21,624 nucleotides of DNA. Source: an uncultured Alistipes sp. (GTDB lineage: Bacteria > Bacteroidota > Bacteroidia > Bacteroidales > Rikenellaceae). The notes below the pieces were generated by a model. The model was not told where the DNA came from and did no database searches. It worked only from the letters and a program-made list of their open reading frames with translations. Made by a program: the position numbers and the translations under genes. Shown here piece after piece: positions 1 to 7,861 of the stretch (within the stretch, counting starts at the first letter, position 1; the number at the start of each line of letters is the position of its first letter). The stretch spans positions 1 to 21,624 of the forward strand of contig CALGRZ010000026.1 of NCBI GenBank assembly GCA_937880705.1, read 5' to 3'.

Positions 1-203
1 GCGCCATAATGATCATCACCGGCGAGAAGGACTACCGCATACCCTACAGCCAGTCGCTGGAGGCCTTCACCGCAGCGCGTGTGCAGGGCATCGAGGCTCG
101 TCTGGTGTCGTTCGAGAACGAGGCGCACCAGGTATTCCAGCCCCAGAACTCGGTAGTGTGGAACCGCGAGTTCTTCGGTTGGCTCGACAAGCATGTCAAG
201 TAG
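1..203 (+). CDS. C-terminal end of an S9-family peptidase / alpha-beta hydrolase (5' truncated by window edge)
   Basis: The reading frame is open from the left edge (codons begin at base 3) and ends in TAG at 201-203, so only about the last 66 residues are present. They fit the end of the catalytic domain of prolyl oligopeptidase/dipeptidyl-peptidase IV-like enzymes: a strand followed by GEKDYRIPYSQS, where the Asp would be the acid of the triad, then about 35 residues later NEAHQVF, where the His would complete the triad, then a final helix ending in WLDKHVK. The nucleophile Ser lies outside the window. The family cleaves peptides, usually in the periplasm in Bacteroidetes. The exact subfamily cannot be read from this fragment; another alpha/beta hydrolase is the alternative. 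The ATG at 9 is internal and not a start. Confidence 0.75.
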   Translation, partial: AIMIITGEKDYRIPYSQSLEAFTAARVQGIEARLVSFENEAHQVFQPQNSVVWNREFFGWLDKHVK

Positions 204-226
204 TCGGTGACAATATCGCGTAAAAG

Positions 227-264
227 TGTGGGGCGGCAAATCGTTTGCATGTCCCACATTTTTT
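227..264 (+). terminator. Rho-independent terminator of the S9-like gene
   Basis: The outer arms TGTGGG (227-232) and CCCACA (253-258) pair. Inside them GCAAA and TTTGC form a second short stem. A run of six T follows at 259-264. It lies 23 bases after the stop codon. Confidence 0.8.
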
Positions 265-274
265 GTTCTATTGT

Positions 275-305
275 TTTGCTGTTTGAAAAATATTCTATAT
301 TTTTG
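275..305 (+). promoter_or_regulatory. Bacteroidetes-type promoter for the 734-aa lipoprotein
   Basis: A -33 box TTTG (275-278) and a -7 box TATTTTTG (298-305, consensus TAnnTTTG) are separated by exactly 19 bases, the canonical spacing of the Bacteroidetes primary sigma factor. Transcription would start near 310, leaving a leader of about 115 bases before the ATG at 427. That leader is AT-rich and holds a weak CACCAA/TTGGTG inverted repeat; no known riboswitch was recognised. Confidence 0.7.
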
Positions 306-426
306 TAATCGGTATGTGGTCTTTTTTTCACCAAGCGACAACTTTTGGTGGAGGCAAGCTACCAACCCCCAACATAAATTTTGATACAACAACTAACTAT
401 TTTTCAACAATTTAATTTTTTGCTTT

Positions 427-2631
427 ATGAAGATTAAGCATCTTTTCCTTGCACTGCTTGCACTGCCTTTGTTCTTTGCAGCATGTGAGCCCGATCAGAA
501 GGAGCCCACGCCTGCTCCTACATTGAAGCTCACCTCGGAGGCTACCCTGTCGTTTGAGGCCGAGGGTGGCGAGGGTTCGTTGAGCTACGAGCTTAAGAAC
601 GCCGTTGAGGGCACTACCGTTGAGGCTGCTGCCGACGTTGAGTGGATCAACAACTTTACCGTTGAGGCTGCTGCCATCACCTTCACCGTTGAGGCTAACG
701 AGGGTGAGGCTCGCTCGGGTAAGGTTACAGCTACCTATGGCGACCTCTCAATCTTTGTTACCGTTAACCAGGATGCCAAGGGTGGCAATGTTGACCCCCA
801 GCCCGAGGTATCTACATGGACCGTTGTTGGTACTATCAACAACTGGGATGCAGCAAATGGCCTTCAGATGTTTGTCACCGAGGATGGCTACCACGCTGCT
901 TTGGGCGTTGAGCTTACCGCAGAGGACAAGGTTAAGTTCGTAAACAACGGCTCATGGGATGAGAACCGTGGTGGTAACAACGACTATGTTGTTGAGGCTA
1001 ACTACTTTATCGCTGCTTCGCACAACGGTAAGGATGTAGCCTTTGCTGCTGCCGGCAAGTATGACCTCTACCTCAATGCCGAGCTGGACAAGATCTATGT
1101 TATGGCCGAGGGCAAGCTGCCCGCCGAGGCCAAGGAGCTCAAGTATGAGGAGCCCGAGGTTACCACTTGGGATGTTATGGGTGACTTCCAGGACAACAAC
1201 TGGACGACTCCTTACGAGTTGGTTAAGGGCGACCAGTACTATGTAGCCCAGGATGTTGTATTTGCCAACGCCAACAACGAGGGTCTTGCCTTCAAGGTTA
1301 GAAAGAACGCCAACTGGGATACGTCGTATGGTACTGCCGATGGTGCTACCTACGAGCTTGGCACGGAGATCGCCCTCGACGGCACAAGCAACATCTTTGT
1401 AAATGGTACCGTAGGCGAGAAGTACGACATCTACTTCGACGAGGCCAACATGAAGGTATGGGTTATGCAGGATGGCTTGAAGCCCGGTGAGACACCCGTT
1501 GAGCCCGGCGAGCCTCTGAACATAACCTTCACCTCGGCTGTAGTAAGCAAGGATGCTGCTGCATCGGCCGGCTACATGCAGCTCACCTTCTCGGATGAGG
1601 CCAACACCCTCGTTGTTGAGTTCCTTACCGAGACCGATGTTATCGAGAACGGCACATACGCGATCGACGCCACCTACAACAAGAACACTATCTACGCCCT
1701 CACTTCGAAGCTCAACGGCAAGAAGCTCGACGGTGGCGAGGCTGTTGTAAGCCACGATGGTACAAACTACTCTGTTAGCTTCAACAACGGCTCGGCAGAT
1801 GGTGGCGCACAGCTCTTCAGCGGCATCTACAACGGCACTATCGCCTTTGAGGATGGCTCACTGATGGGTGCACCCAAGAACGAGGTAATTACCGTTGAAA
1901 GCATTGACGTTGGTTACCGTGCTACCGATGGCTCGGAGATGGAGCTTATATTCTATCAGAGCGGTGAGGTGCCCTACAGCCACGTTATCGACTTCGTGCC
2001 CTCAAATCCCAATCCGAAGTATATCGAGGCTGGCACCTATTCAGTAGCTGCCGGTACCATCGATCCCGAGTACTCGAAGTATCGTTACAGCACCAATGTG
2101 CCCGAGACATTGACTGATGCAGAGTTCACCCTTAGCCACGACACCGATGCAGGCACCACCACCATCGTAGGTACATTCACCACCGTATCTGGTCAGCCCT
2201 GCTCTATCGAGTGGACCGGTAAGGTTGGCGGCTTCGACTTCACGGTAAGTGATGGCAGCATCAATGTTACCGAGTGGGCATCTGTAAATGGTGCTTACTG
2301 GGCAAAAAATGAGTCTATCATCAACTGGAACTCTGCCGATGGTAGCCTCTACATCTCAATGGATCTCTACCACACGAGCGATGCTAACAAGTTTATCCCC
2401 GACGGCACCTATGAGGTTAAGGACTTCAACAACTCGGCTACCAATTATATCGTTAAGGAGTGCGAGGTTACCTATAACGGTGTTAGAGGCAAGATGATGA
2501 GCGGTTGGTTGAAGACCGAGCAGATTAGTGGCGGTTACAACCTCGAGTTTGAGATTGTTGATGCTAATGGTGTAACCTACACGGGTACTTATAGCGGTGC
2601 TATTGGTGGCAACGCAACCAACCCCGCATAG
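427..2631 (+). CDS. Surface lipoprotein with BACON-like, SusE/F-like and tandem beta domains
   Basis: 734 aa. The signal peptide ends in a lipobox with Cys20 (FFAAC), and the residues after it are acidic (EPDQKE), which in Bacteroidetes favours export to the cell surface. Visible modules: about 31-117, a BACON-like domain ending in VTVNQDA; about 128-228 and 244-348, two related modules opening with TWTVVGTINNW and TTWDVMGDFQDNNW and ending in a YDLYL/YDIYF strand plus I/VxVM, resembling the carbohydrate-binding domains of SusE/SusF outer-membrane proteins; then about 361-478, 485-606 and 610-730, three copies of a beta-rich domain (xxAGTYxx, then a GxxxxxxxxYxGxI ending) that also makes up most of the next protein. 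No enzyme motif is seen. A role in binding glycans at the surface is inferred from the modules. No SusC/SusD lies alongside, so it is not part of a complete utilisation locus here. It has its own promoter and terminator and is a single-gene unit. Confidence 0.8.
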   Translation: MKIKHLFLALLALPLFFAACEPDQKEPTPAPTLKLTSEATLSFEAEGGEGSLSYELKNAVEGTTVEAAADVEWINNFTVEAAAITFTVEANEGEARSGKVTATYGDLSIFVTVNQDAKGGNVDPQPEVSTWTVVGTINNWDAANGLQMFVTEDGYHAALGVELTAEDKVKFVNNGSWDENRGGNNDYVVEANYFIAASHNGKDVAFAAAGKYDLYLNAELDKIYVMAEGKLPAEAKELKYEEPEVTTWDVMGDFQDNNWTTPYELVKGDQYYVAQDVVFANANNEGLAFKVRKNANWDTSYGTADGATYELGTEIALDGTSNIFVNGTVGEKYDIYFDEANMKVWVMQDGLKPGETPVEPGEPLNITFTSAVVSKDAAASAGYMQLTFSDEANTLVVEFLTETDVIENGTYAIDATYNKNTIYALTSKLNGKKLDGGEAVVSHDGTNYSVSFNNGSADGGAQLFSGIYNGTIAFEDGSLMGAPKNEVITVESIDVGYRATDGSEMELIFYQSGEVPYSHVIDFVPSNPNPKYIEAGTYSVAAGTIDPEYSKYRYSTNVPETLTDAEFTLSHDTDAGTTTIVGTFTTVSGQPCSIEWTGKVGGFDFTVSDGSINVTEWASVNGAYWAKNESIINWNSADGSLYISMDLYHTSDANKFIPDGTYEVKDFNNSATNYIVKECEVTYNGVRGKMMSGWLKTEQISGGYNLEFEIVDANGVTYTGTYSGAIGGNATNPA

Positions 2632-2656
2632 GTTTAACATAAACGACCATATTAAG

Positions 2657-2687
2657 AACGGCACTCCGCTACGGGGTGCCGTTTTTT
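2657..2687 (+). terminator. Rho-independent terminator of the 734-aa lipoprotein gene
   Basis: AACGGCACTCCG (2657-2668) pairs with CGGGGTGCCGTT (2672-2683) around a CTA loop, with one G-T pair. It is followed by a T run to 2687 and sits 25 bases after the stop codon. Confidence 0.85.
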
Positions 2688-2700
2688 GTGGGCGCGGGGC

Positions 2701-2790
2701 GGCGCAGTCGATAGGACTTGGCGCAGTCGATAGGACTTGGCGCAGTCGATAGGACTTGATAGGACTGAATAGGACTTGATGGGATTAAGC
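2701..2790. repeat. Short tandem repeat, 19-bp units grading into 10-bp units
   Basis: GGCGCAGTCGATAGGACTT occurs three times without change at 2701-2719, 2720-2738 and 2739-2757. The pattern then shifts to a 10-bp period: AGGACTTGAT (2751-2760), AGGACTGAAT (2761-2770), AGGACTTGAT (2771-2780), and a decayed GGGATTAAGC. It lies in the 371-base gap between the two lipoprotein genes, just after the first gene's terminator and before the second gene's promoter. Confidence 0.9.
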
Positions 2791-2820
2791 GCGGCCGACA
2801 TTTACCCGGTAGCAACCTGC

Positions 2821-2860
2821 TATCCCTATCTCCTCCTATCTCCTCCTATTTCCTCCTATC
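2821..2860. repeat. Pyrimidine-rich 10-bp tandem repeat, complementary in pattern to the upstream repeat
   Basis: A period-10 repeat: TATCCCTATC, TCCTCCTATC, TCCTCCTATT, TCCTCCTATC. Its reverse complement reads GATAGGAGGA, close to the GATAGGACTT units some 40 bases upstream, so the two blocks form an imperfect large inverted repeat. Beyond it the strand stays pyrimidine-rich to about 2900. The rest of the gap holds only the downstream promoter. Confidence 0.8.
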
Positions 2861-2906
2861 ACACCCCCTCGACCCCTATTTCTCCCCACTACACCCCACT
2901 TTTAGT

Positions 2907-2937
2907 TTTGTAATTCCAAAAATTAATTATATCTTTG
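2907..2937 (+). promoter_or_regulatory. Bacteroidetes-type promoter for the 899-aa lipoprotein
   Basis: TTTG (2907-2910), a 19-base spacer and TATCTTTG (2930-2937) match the -33/-7 consensus exactly. The expected leader before the ATG at 3003 is about 60 bases. Confidence 0.8.
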
Positions 2938-3002
2938 TCTGCGGTTAGTTATACCAAAAGAGATGTAAACAATCTAAAACATTAAACTAAAGTACTATTT
3001 CT

Positions 3003-5702
3003 ATGAAGTTAAGAAACTTACTCTATCTGTTGCTCGCTCTGCCGTTGCTTATGGTAGCCTGCAACAAAGACGGTGACGACACCAAGCAGGACCCCACTGT
3101 AAGCGTTACCGCAGGTGAGGCAACCGAGAACTCACTCACGTTCACGGTTGACGTTAAGGGTGGCGACCGCGCCGCCTGGGTAGTATTCGAAGACGAGGAG
3201 CCCGCCGACATCTTCGAGGCAGGTACCCCCGTAAATGCCAACAAGGTATCTACGGTTGTTGCTACCGACCTGAAGAGGGCTACATACTACACCATCGTAG
3301 CTGCCGTTGAGGGCAACGGCAAGGTTGTGAAGTCGACACCTGTAAGGATGCTCACCCTGGGCAACGTCGAGCCCACACCCACACCGACACCCGATCAGGA
3401 GTATACGCTGGCCGCGGCCGAGCGTATTCAGGATAGCGAGATCCCCGCAAACCTCTTCGCCATAATCATGGTTGACGACACCGAGAGCGTTGAACTGATG
3501 CTCGGCCTTGAGGGCAAGAGCGGTGACACCACGCTTCAGGCCGGCAAGTACACCGTGGCCGACGGCACCATCAACGAGGAGAGCTACCTGGTAGTATATG
3601 GCGACAATGAGGCCGAGTACCGCTTTGACGAGGGTAGCGTAGAGGTAGGCCTCGAGGGCGAGATCTACACCTTCGACATCTGGATGAAGGATAACGCCTC
3701 GTCACAGAACATACACCTCACCTACGAGGGCGTAGTACTCAACATGGAGCCCCAGGGCCAGCCCGAGACCGAGGTTGTAGAGCCTCTGAGGGTGACTGCC
3801 GAGCTCTTCGAGCCGGGTAACTTCGCACTGCAGCTCTGGATAAGCGACTCGCTCTACCACGAGTTGGACATGTACGACCTGACAAACCCCAACAGCAACT
3901 ACCTGACCTCGGGCCACTACTCGATGAAGGATGGCTCGATAGGTAGCGACTGGTCTATCTACGCCTACACGTTCAACGGCAACGACGTAAGCGCAAAGAT
4001 GACTGCCGCCGAGATCGACCTCAAGATCAACGACGACAACAGCGTGTCGATCAAGGGTAGCTTCGCCTCGGAGGAGGGCCACAGCGCAACAATCGACTGG
4101 AAGGGCAATGTCGAGGGCTTCAACTTCGAGCCCCAGGGCGACCCCACCTCATTTGACGTGGTATTTAGCTCGGCATCATATCTGCAGACCAGCTCGTACA
4201 ACGACGCCGAGATCTACCAGTTCCGTAACGAGGCCGGCTTCCAGGCCAACATCCACTTCGAGAAGTCGAAGGCCAAGCCTCTGACACCCGGACGCTACAC
4301 CATAGCTGACTATGTTACGCCCGGCGAGTTCACCTACGCCGCAGCCGACAGCCGCATAACCATCCTGGATGGTGCCGGCGAGAAGGTTACCGGTCAGCTC
4401 ATCACCGCAGGTGATATCGTCGTGGAGGTGGTCAACGAGGCCTACAAGATTAGCTTCGACCTCACCATCAACTACAACGGCGGTGTACCCTTCAAGGCCA
4501 GCTTCGAGGGCACCATAGCCAACGACACGGTATGGACAGAGGGTGGCAACGAGCCCGAGCTCGACCCCATCGTCTTCACCTCGGCAGAGCTTATCGCCAT
4601 CTCGGGCGGTACCGTAGACCTCAAGTTCACGGACAGCAACTGCCCCGCAGTGCTCTACCTCTCGTTCTACACCTCGGAGAGCTACCTGCCCGCAGCAACC
4701 TACAAGCCCGGCATGCCCGCAGAGGGTGTATACTCGGTGAACAGCTATGTGGAGATCGCAGGCGAGCAGCACTACTACAACCTTGATCTCAACAGCTTGG
4801 ACAACACCGTAGTGGTGGAGCTGGCCGATGACAACACCTACAGCTTCACATTCAACAACCTGTTGTTCGGCGACAACATCACCATCAGTGGCAGCTGGTC
4901 AGGCCTTATCGAGGGCCTCGGCCGCACGGAGGGTGGCGAGGAGTTCACCCCCGACTACATCATCAACGAGTGGATGTGGGCAGGCTACAGCAGCGTATCG
5001 TGGGGTAACTACTACAACATCTCGGGCGACGGCATCTCTATGCAGGTACACTTCTGCCAGGATGTAGCACAGGAGAGCTCACTGCAGGCAGGTGACTACA
5101 CCTGGACCTCGACAACGGGTATCAGCAACTCATACCCCGAGCGTTTTGCACTGCGTTCAGTAACCATTGGCGGCAGCTCGGTAACCATCAAGGGTGGTAC
5201 CATCACCGTGGCCAACGAGGGCGACACCTACACCATCAACCTCACGCTCAACAGCGACAGCCAGAGCTACAAGCTCCAGTTTGTAGGCAAGCTCAACGAG
5301 GCCTACAACAATGGCGGTGGCAACGAGGGTGGCGATGATACCTCGTCGAAGATTACCCTCACGTCGCTGACCTACACGGGCTACAACATGACCGCATGGT
5401 TCGAGTACTTCACCCTCTCGGACGGTGGCTCGACATCGCTGGAGATATGCTTCAACGAGTATCAGGCCAACTCGACCAAGATCTACGAGGGCGAGTACGA
5501 CTGGATCACCATCAGCCAGGTGGCCTACGAGTATGGTTACTTCGCAACCAACAACGTAGTCATCAACGGCGTGTCGAAGCGAGCTACATCGGGTAGCGTG
5601 CTCAACGTCACAAACAACGAGGGTGTCTACACACTCGACCTCAAGCTGAAGTTTGACGACGGCAGCGAGCAGGAGCTGACCTACACAGGTGCGCTGAACT
5701 AA
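3003..5702 (+). CDS. Large surface lipoprotein with six tandem beta-rich domains
   Basis: 899 aa. The signal peptide ends in a lipobox with Cys20 (LMVAC), followed by NKDGDD, a good match to the acidic lipoprotein export signal that sends Bacteroidetes lipoproteins to the outer face. Residues about 31-119 look like a fibronectin-type/Ig-like strand domain. A PTPTPTP linker follows at about 124-130. The rest is six tandem domains of about 115 aa (roughly 133-246, 262-376, 383-506, 522-638, 650-767, 782-899). Each has a middle LxAGxYT-like turn, a TIxGGxIxV-like hairpin and a final strand YxGxI/L. Short Gly/Glu/Asp linkers (for example GGGNEGGDD at 771-779) separate some of them. The same domain occurs three times in the preceding lipoprotein, so the two genes are partial paralogues. 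No catalytic motif was recognised. An adhesin or binding protein is plausible but unproven. Confidence 0.8.
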   Translation: MKLRNLLYLLLALPLLMVACNKDGDDTKQDPTVSVTAGEATENSLTFTVDVKGGDRAAWVVFEDEEPADIFEAGTPVNANKVSTVVATDLKRATYYTIVAAVEGNGKVVKSTPVRMLTLGNVEPTPTPTPDQEYTLAAAERIQDSEIPANLFAIIMVDDTESVELMLGLEGKSGDTTLQAGKYTVADGTINEESYLVVYGDNEAEYRFDEGSVEVGLEGEIYTFDIWMKDNASSQNIHLTYEGVVLNMEPQGQPETEVVEPLRVTAELFEPGNFALQLWISDSLYHELDMYDLTNPNSNYLTSGHYSMKDGSIGSDWSIYAYTFNGNDVSAKMTAAEIDLKINDDNSVSIKGSFASEEGHSATIDWKGNVEGFNFEPQGDPTSFDVVFSSASYLQTSSYNDAEIYQFRNEAGFQANIHFEKSKAKPLTPGRYTIADYVTPGEFTYAAADSRITILDGAGEKVTGQLITAGDIVVEVVNEAYKISFDLTINYNGGVPFKASFEGTIANDTVWTEGGNEPELDPIVFTSAELIAISGGTVDLKFTDSNCPAVLYLSFYTSESYLPAATYKPGMPAEGVYSVNSYVEIAGEQHYYNLDLNSLDNTVVVELADDNTYSFTFNNLLFGDNITISGSWSGLIEGLGRTEGGEEFTPDYIINEWMWAGYSSVSWGNYYNISGDGISMQVHFCQDVAQESSLQAGDYTWTSTTGISNSYPERFALRSVTIGGSSVTIKGGTITVANEGDTYTINLTLNSDSQSYKLQFVGKLNEAYNNGGGNEGGDDTSSKITLTSLTYTGYNMTAWFEYFTLSDGGSTSLEICFNEYQANSTKIYEGEYDWITISQVAYEYGYFATNNVVINGVSKRATSGSVLNVTNNEGVYTLDLKLKFDDGSEQELTYTGALN

Positions 5703-5724
5703 CTCTCGTAGAGACATATAAAAG

Positions 5725-5762
5725 GTATGCCGCCCCGGTTTTCGGGACGGCATACTTTTTTT
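5725..5762. terminator. Bidirectional terminator between convergent genes
   Basis: GTATGCCG (5725-5732) pairs with CGGCATAC (5748-5755). Inside, CCCG/CGGG extends the stem beyond one mismatch, with a GTTTT loop. T7 follows on the plus strand (5756-5762), and the preceding AAAAGG gives a short T run on the minus strand. It can therefore end both the 899-aa lipoprotein gene and the PfkB-family gene. Confidence 0.85.
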
Positions 5763-5790
5763 GCGCTTCGTTTGAAGCCTTTGCAAGCGA

Positions 5791-6795
5791 CTAAAAGAGG
5801 TAGCTCTCGGTGCGCACCTGCTCCCTTAAGCGGAAGATGTCGCTCCACGCCTCCTCACCAAAGGTGGTGCCCACCACCTCGATGACCTTACCCGCAGCCA
5901 CAGCACCCAGCGTGCCACACTGCCTTAAGCCCATGCCCTCGCACATGGCAGCGAGGAAGCCCGCAGCATAGAAGTCGCCGGCACCCGTGGTATCTACACG
6001 CTTGGCAGCAGCCATGATGCCTACATGCAGCTCCTCCTCACCGCGCCTAATCAACGCTCCGCGCGTGCCTATCTTAACCACCGCAAGCTCCACCTTCGAG
6101 GCGATGTAGTGGAGTGCCTCACGCGGATCGGTCATGCCACTGAAGGCCTTGGCCTCATCCTCGTTGGCAAAGAGGATGTCGACATATCGCTCGACGAGCT
6201 CACGCAGAAAGTCGCGGTTCTCCTCCACCACGTTGAACGAGGCGAGGTCGATAGCCACCTTGAGGCCATGTGCCTTGGCCTCGGCCATCACCGTGCGTAT
6301 AAGGTCGTGATCCTGCACCAGATAGCCCTCGACATAGAGGCAGTCGTAGCCCTCGAAGATGGCACCATCGACATCCGCAGGATGGAGGTCGGCCGCAGCA
6401 CCGAGGTGTGTGACCATGGTGCGCTCGCCGTCGGGCGAGATGAGCGACACACACTTGCCCGAGCGGTGCTCCGAGCGCAGCATATAGGGCACGACACCTA
6501 TGTTGCGCAGTGCCTGCTCGTAGAACTCGCCTGTGGTGTCGTCACCCACCTTGCCGATGAAGGCCACCTCGACACCGAGGCGTGCCATGGCGCGGATGGT
6601 GTTACCCGCCGAGCCACCGAGTGACAGCGAGTAGGGATAGCCGGCCACCGACTTCGAAATATCGGTCTGCAGCTCTCCGTCAACAAGGGTCATCGAGCCC
6701 TTTGCGAGCTCATACCTGCCAAGCACCTCATCGTTGGGCATGTTGACAAGCATATCGGTAAGGGCATTTCCAATGCCTATAACACGTCTTATCAT
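5791..6795 (-). CDS. PfkB-family carbohydrate/nucleoside kinase (adenosine kinase-like)
   Basis: 334 aa, the usual length for the ribokinase/PfkB family. The N-terminal IGIGNALTDML, the di-glycine signature LGGSAGNTIRAMARLG (about 59-74), NEDEAKAF (211-218), and the C-terminal signature DTTGAGDFYAAGF (268-280, with Asp274 as catalytic base) are all present. These enzymes use ATP to phosphorylate a sugar or nucleoside hydroxyl in the cytoplasm. The N-terminal pattern resembles proteins annotated as adenosine kinase in Bacteroidetes, but substrate cannot be assigned from sequence. The gene lies 55 bases downstream of pfkA on the same strand with no -7 box seen in the gap, so co-transcription with pfkA is likely. 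Confidence 0.85.
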   Translation of the reverse strand: MIRRVIGIGNALTDMLVNMPNDEVLGRYELAKGSMTLVDGELQTDISKSVAGYPYSLSLGGSAGNTIRAMARLGVEVAFIGKVGDDTTGEFYEQALRNIGVVPYMLRSEHRSGKCVSLISPDGERTMVTHLGAAADLHPADVDGAIFEGYDCLYVEGYLVQDHDLIRTVMAEAKAHGLKVAIDLASFNVVEENRDFLRELVERYVDILFANEDEAKAFSGMTDPREALHYIASKVELAVVKIGTRGALIRRGEEELHVGIMAAAKRVDTTGAGDFYAAGFLAAMCEGMGLRQCGTLGAVAAGKVIEVVGTTFGEEAWSDIFRLREQVRTESYLF

Positions 6796-6826
6796 TGGGT
6801 AAGTAGTTTTAGCTATTAGTTCGAGC

Positions 6827-6843
6827 TATCGGCAACGCCGATA
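6827..6843 (-). other. Perfect inverted repeat between pfkA and the PfkB-family gene
   Basis: TATCGGC (6827-6833) and GCCGATA (6837-6843) form a perfect 7-bp stem with a 3-base loop inside the 55-base intercistronic gap. No T run follows on the minus strand, so it is not a typical terminator. An mRNA processing or stabilising hairpin is possible. Confidence 0.5.
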
Positions 6844-6850
6844 CATATAT

Positions 6851-7831
6851 TTATATAGATAACATCTTCACTATCTCGATGCCACGCTGATCGATATTGC
6901 GCGAGTGCCCCACGGCCTTGCTGAAGGGTACATATATCAGCTCGCCATTCTTGATGCCTATCATCACATTGCGCTGACCCTCGCCCAGAGCCTCGATAGC
7001 CTGCACACCCATGCGCGAGGCGAGAATACGATCCGATGCCGAGGGACGTCCACCACGCTGCAGGTGTCCAAGGATGGTCACACGCGCATCGTACTGCGGG
7101 AACTCACGCTTGATACGCTCGGCAAGCCCCATGGCACCTCCCGTCTCGGGGTTCTCCGCAACGAGGACTATGGCCGAGGACTTGCTCTTGCGGAAGCCGC
7201 GCTGCACCAGATCGGCCAGCTGGTCGAGCTTGGTCTCCATCTCGGGTATTATCGCCGCCTCGGCACCCGAGGCTATGGCACCATTGAGTGCCAGATCTCC
7301 CGCCATGTGGCCCATCACCTCGACAAAGAAGAGTCGCTCGTGGCTGGTGGCCGTGTCGCGGATCTTGTCCACAGCCTCGACAATGGTATTTAGCGCAGTG
7401 TCGTAGCCGATGGTCTGATCCGTGCCTCCAAGGTCGTTATCGATGGTGCCGGGCAGACCCACGATGGGCACATCGTACTCCTCGGCAAAGATGCGGGCAC
7501 CGGTAAGCGAGCCATCGCCACCGATGACAACCAGAGCATCGATGCCTGCGCGCTGCATATTCTCGTAGGCCGCCTTGCGACCCTCGGGCGTCTGAAACTC
7601 CTTGCAACGTGCCGTCTTAAGGATCGTGCCACCCTGCTGTATGATGTTGCTCACCGACTTGGAGGTAAACTCCTCGATATCGTTGAATACCAAGCCCCAA
7701 TAGCCACGCTTAATAGCCATCACGCGATAGCCACGGTAGATTGCCGAGCGTGTCACGGCTCGTATTGCGGCATTCATGCCCGGCGCATCACCTCCCGAGG
7801 TGAGTATGCCAATAGACTTTATCTGTGCCAT
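6851..7831 (-). CDS. pfkA: ATP-dependent 6-phosphofructokinase
   Basis: 326 aa from the ATG at 7831 ([20 protein letters not shown]). An in-frame ATG at 7933 would add 34 residues unlike the family and would place the start upstream of the -7 box at 7854-7861, so the inner start is chosen. Family marks are [14 protein letters not shown] (11-24, ATP loop), GGDGS (104-108; Gly after Asp is typical of ATP-using rather than pyrophosphate-using enzymes) and PGTIDNDL (127-134, with Asp131 the likely catalytic base). It phosphorylates fructose 6-phosphate to fructose 1,6-bisphosphate, the committed step of glycolysis, in the cytoplasm as a tetramer. It is first in a likely two-gene unit with the PfkB-family kinase. 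Confidence 0.95.
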   Translation of the reverse strand: MAQIKSIGILTSGGDAPGMNAAIRAVTRSAIYRGYRVMAIKRGYWGLVFNDIEEFTSKSVSNIIQQGGTILKTARCKEFQTPEGRKAAYENMQRAGIDALVVIGGDGSLTGARIFAEEYDVPIVGLPGTIDNDLGGTDQTIGYDTALNTIVEAVDKIRDTATSHERLFFVEVMGHMAGDLALNGAIASGAEAAIIPEMETKLDQLADLVQRGFRKSKSSAIVLVAENPETGGAMGLAERIKREFPQYDARVTILGHLQRGGRPSASDRILASRMGVQAIEALGEGQRNVMIGIKNGELIYVPFSKAVGHSRNIDQRGIEIVKMLSI

Positions 7832-7853
7832 AGTAACTCTGTTATGTCGGGGA

Positions 7854-7861
7854 CAAAGGTA
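7854..7861 (-). promoter_or_regulatory. -7 box of the pfkA promoter
   Basis: The minus strand reads TACCTTTG (consensus TAnnTTTG), 22 bases before the pfkA ATG. At the expected -33 position (19-base spacer, 7881-7884) the minus strand reads TTTC, three of four matches. Confidence 0.6.

Noticed and set aside
952..1755. 267-codon minus-strand open frame inside the 734-aa lipoprotein gene
   Set aside because: Antisense shadow of a gene with a clear signal peptide and domains; the low-complexity Val/Leu/Gly product resembles no protein.
2701..2860. CRISPR array
   Set aside because: The repeats are directly adjacent with no spacers, and the unit lengths (19 and 10 bp) and sequence do not fit CRISPR repeats.
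5703..5790. Third copy of the dispersed convergent-gene element between the 899-aa lipoprotein and PfkB-family genes
   Set aside because: This convergent gap holds an unrelated terminator hairpin; neither the core nor the inverted repeats are present.
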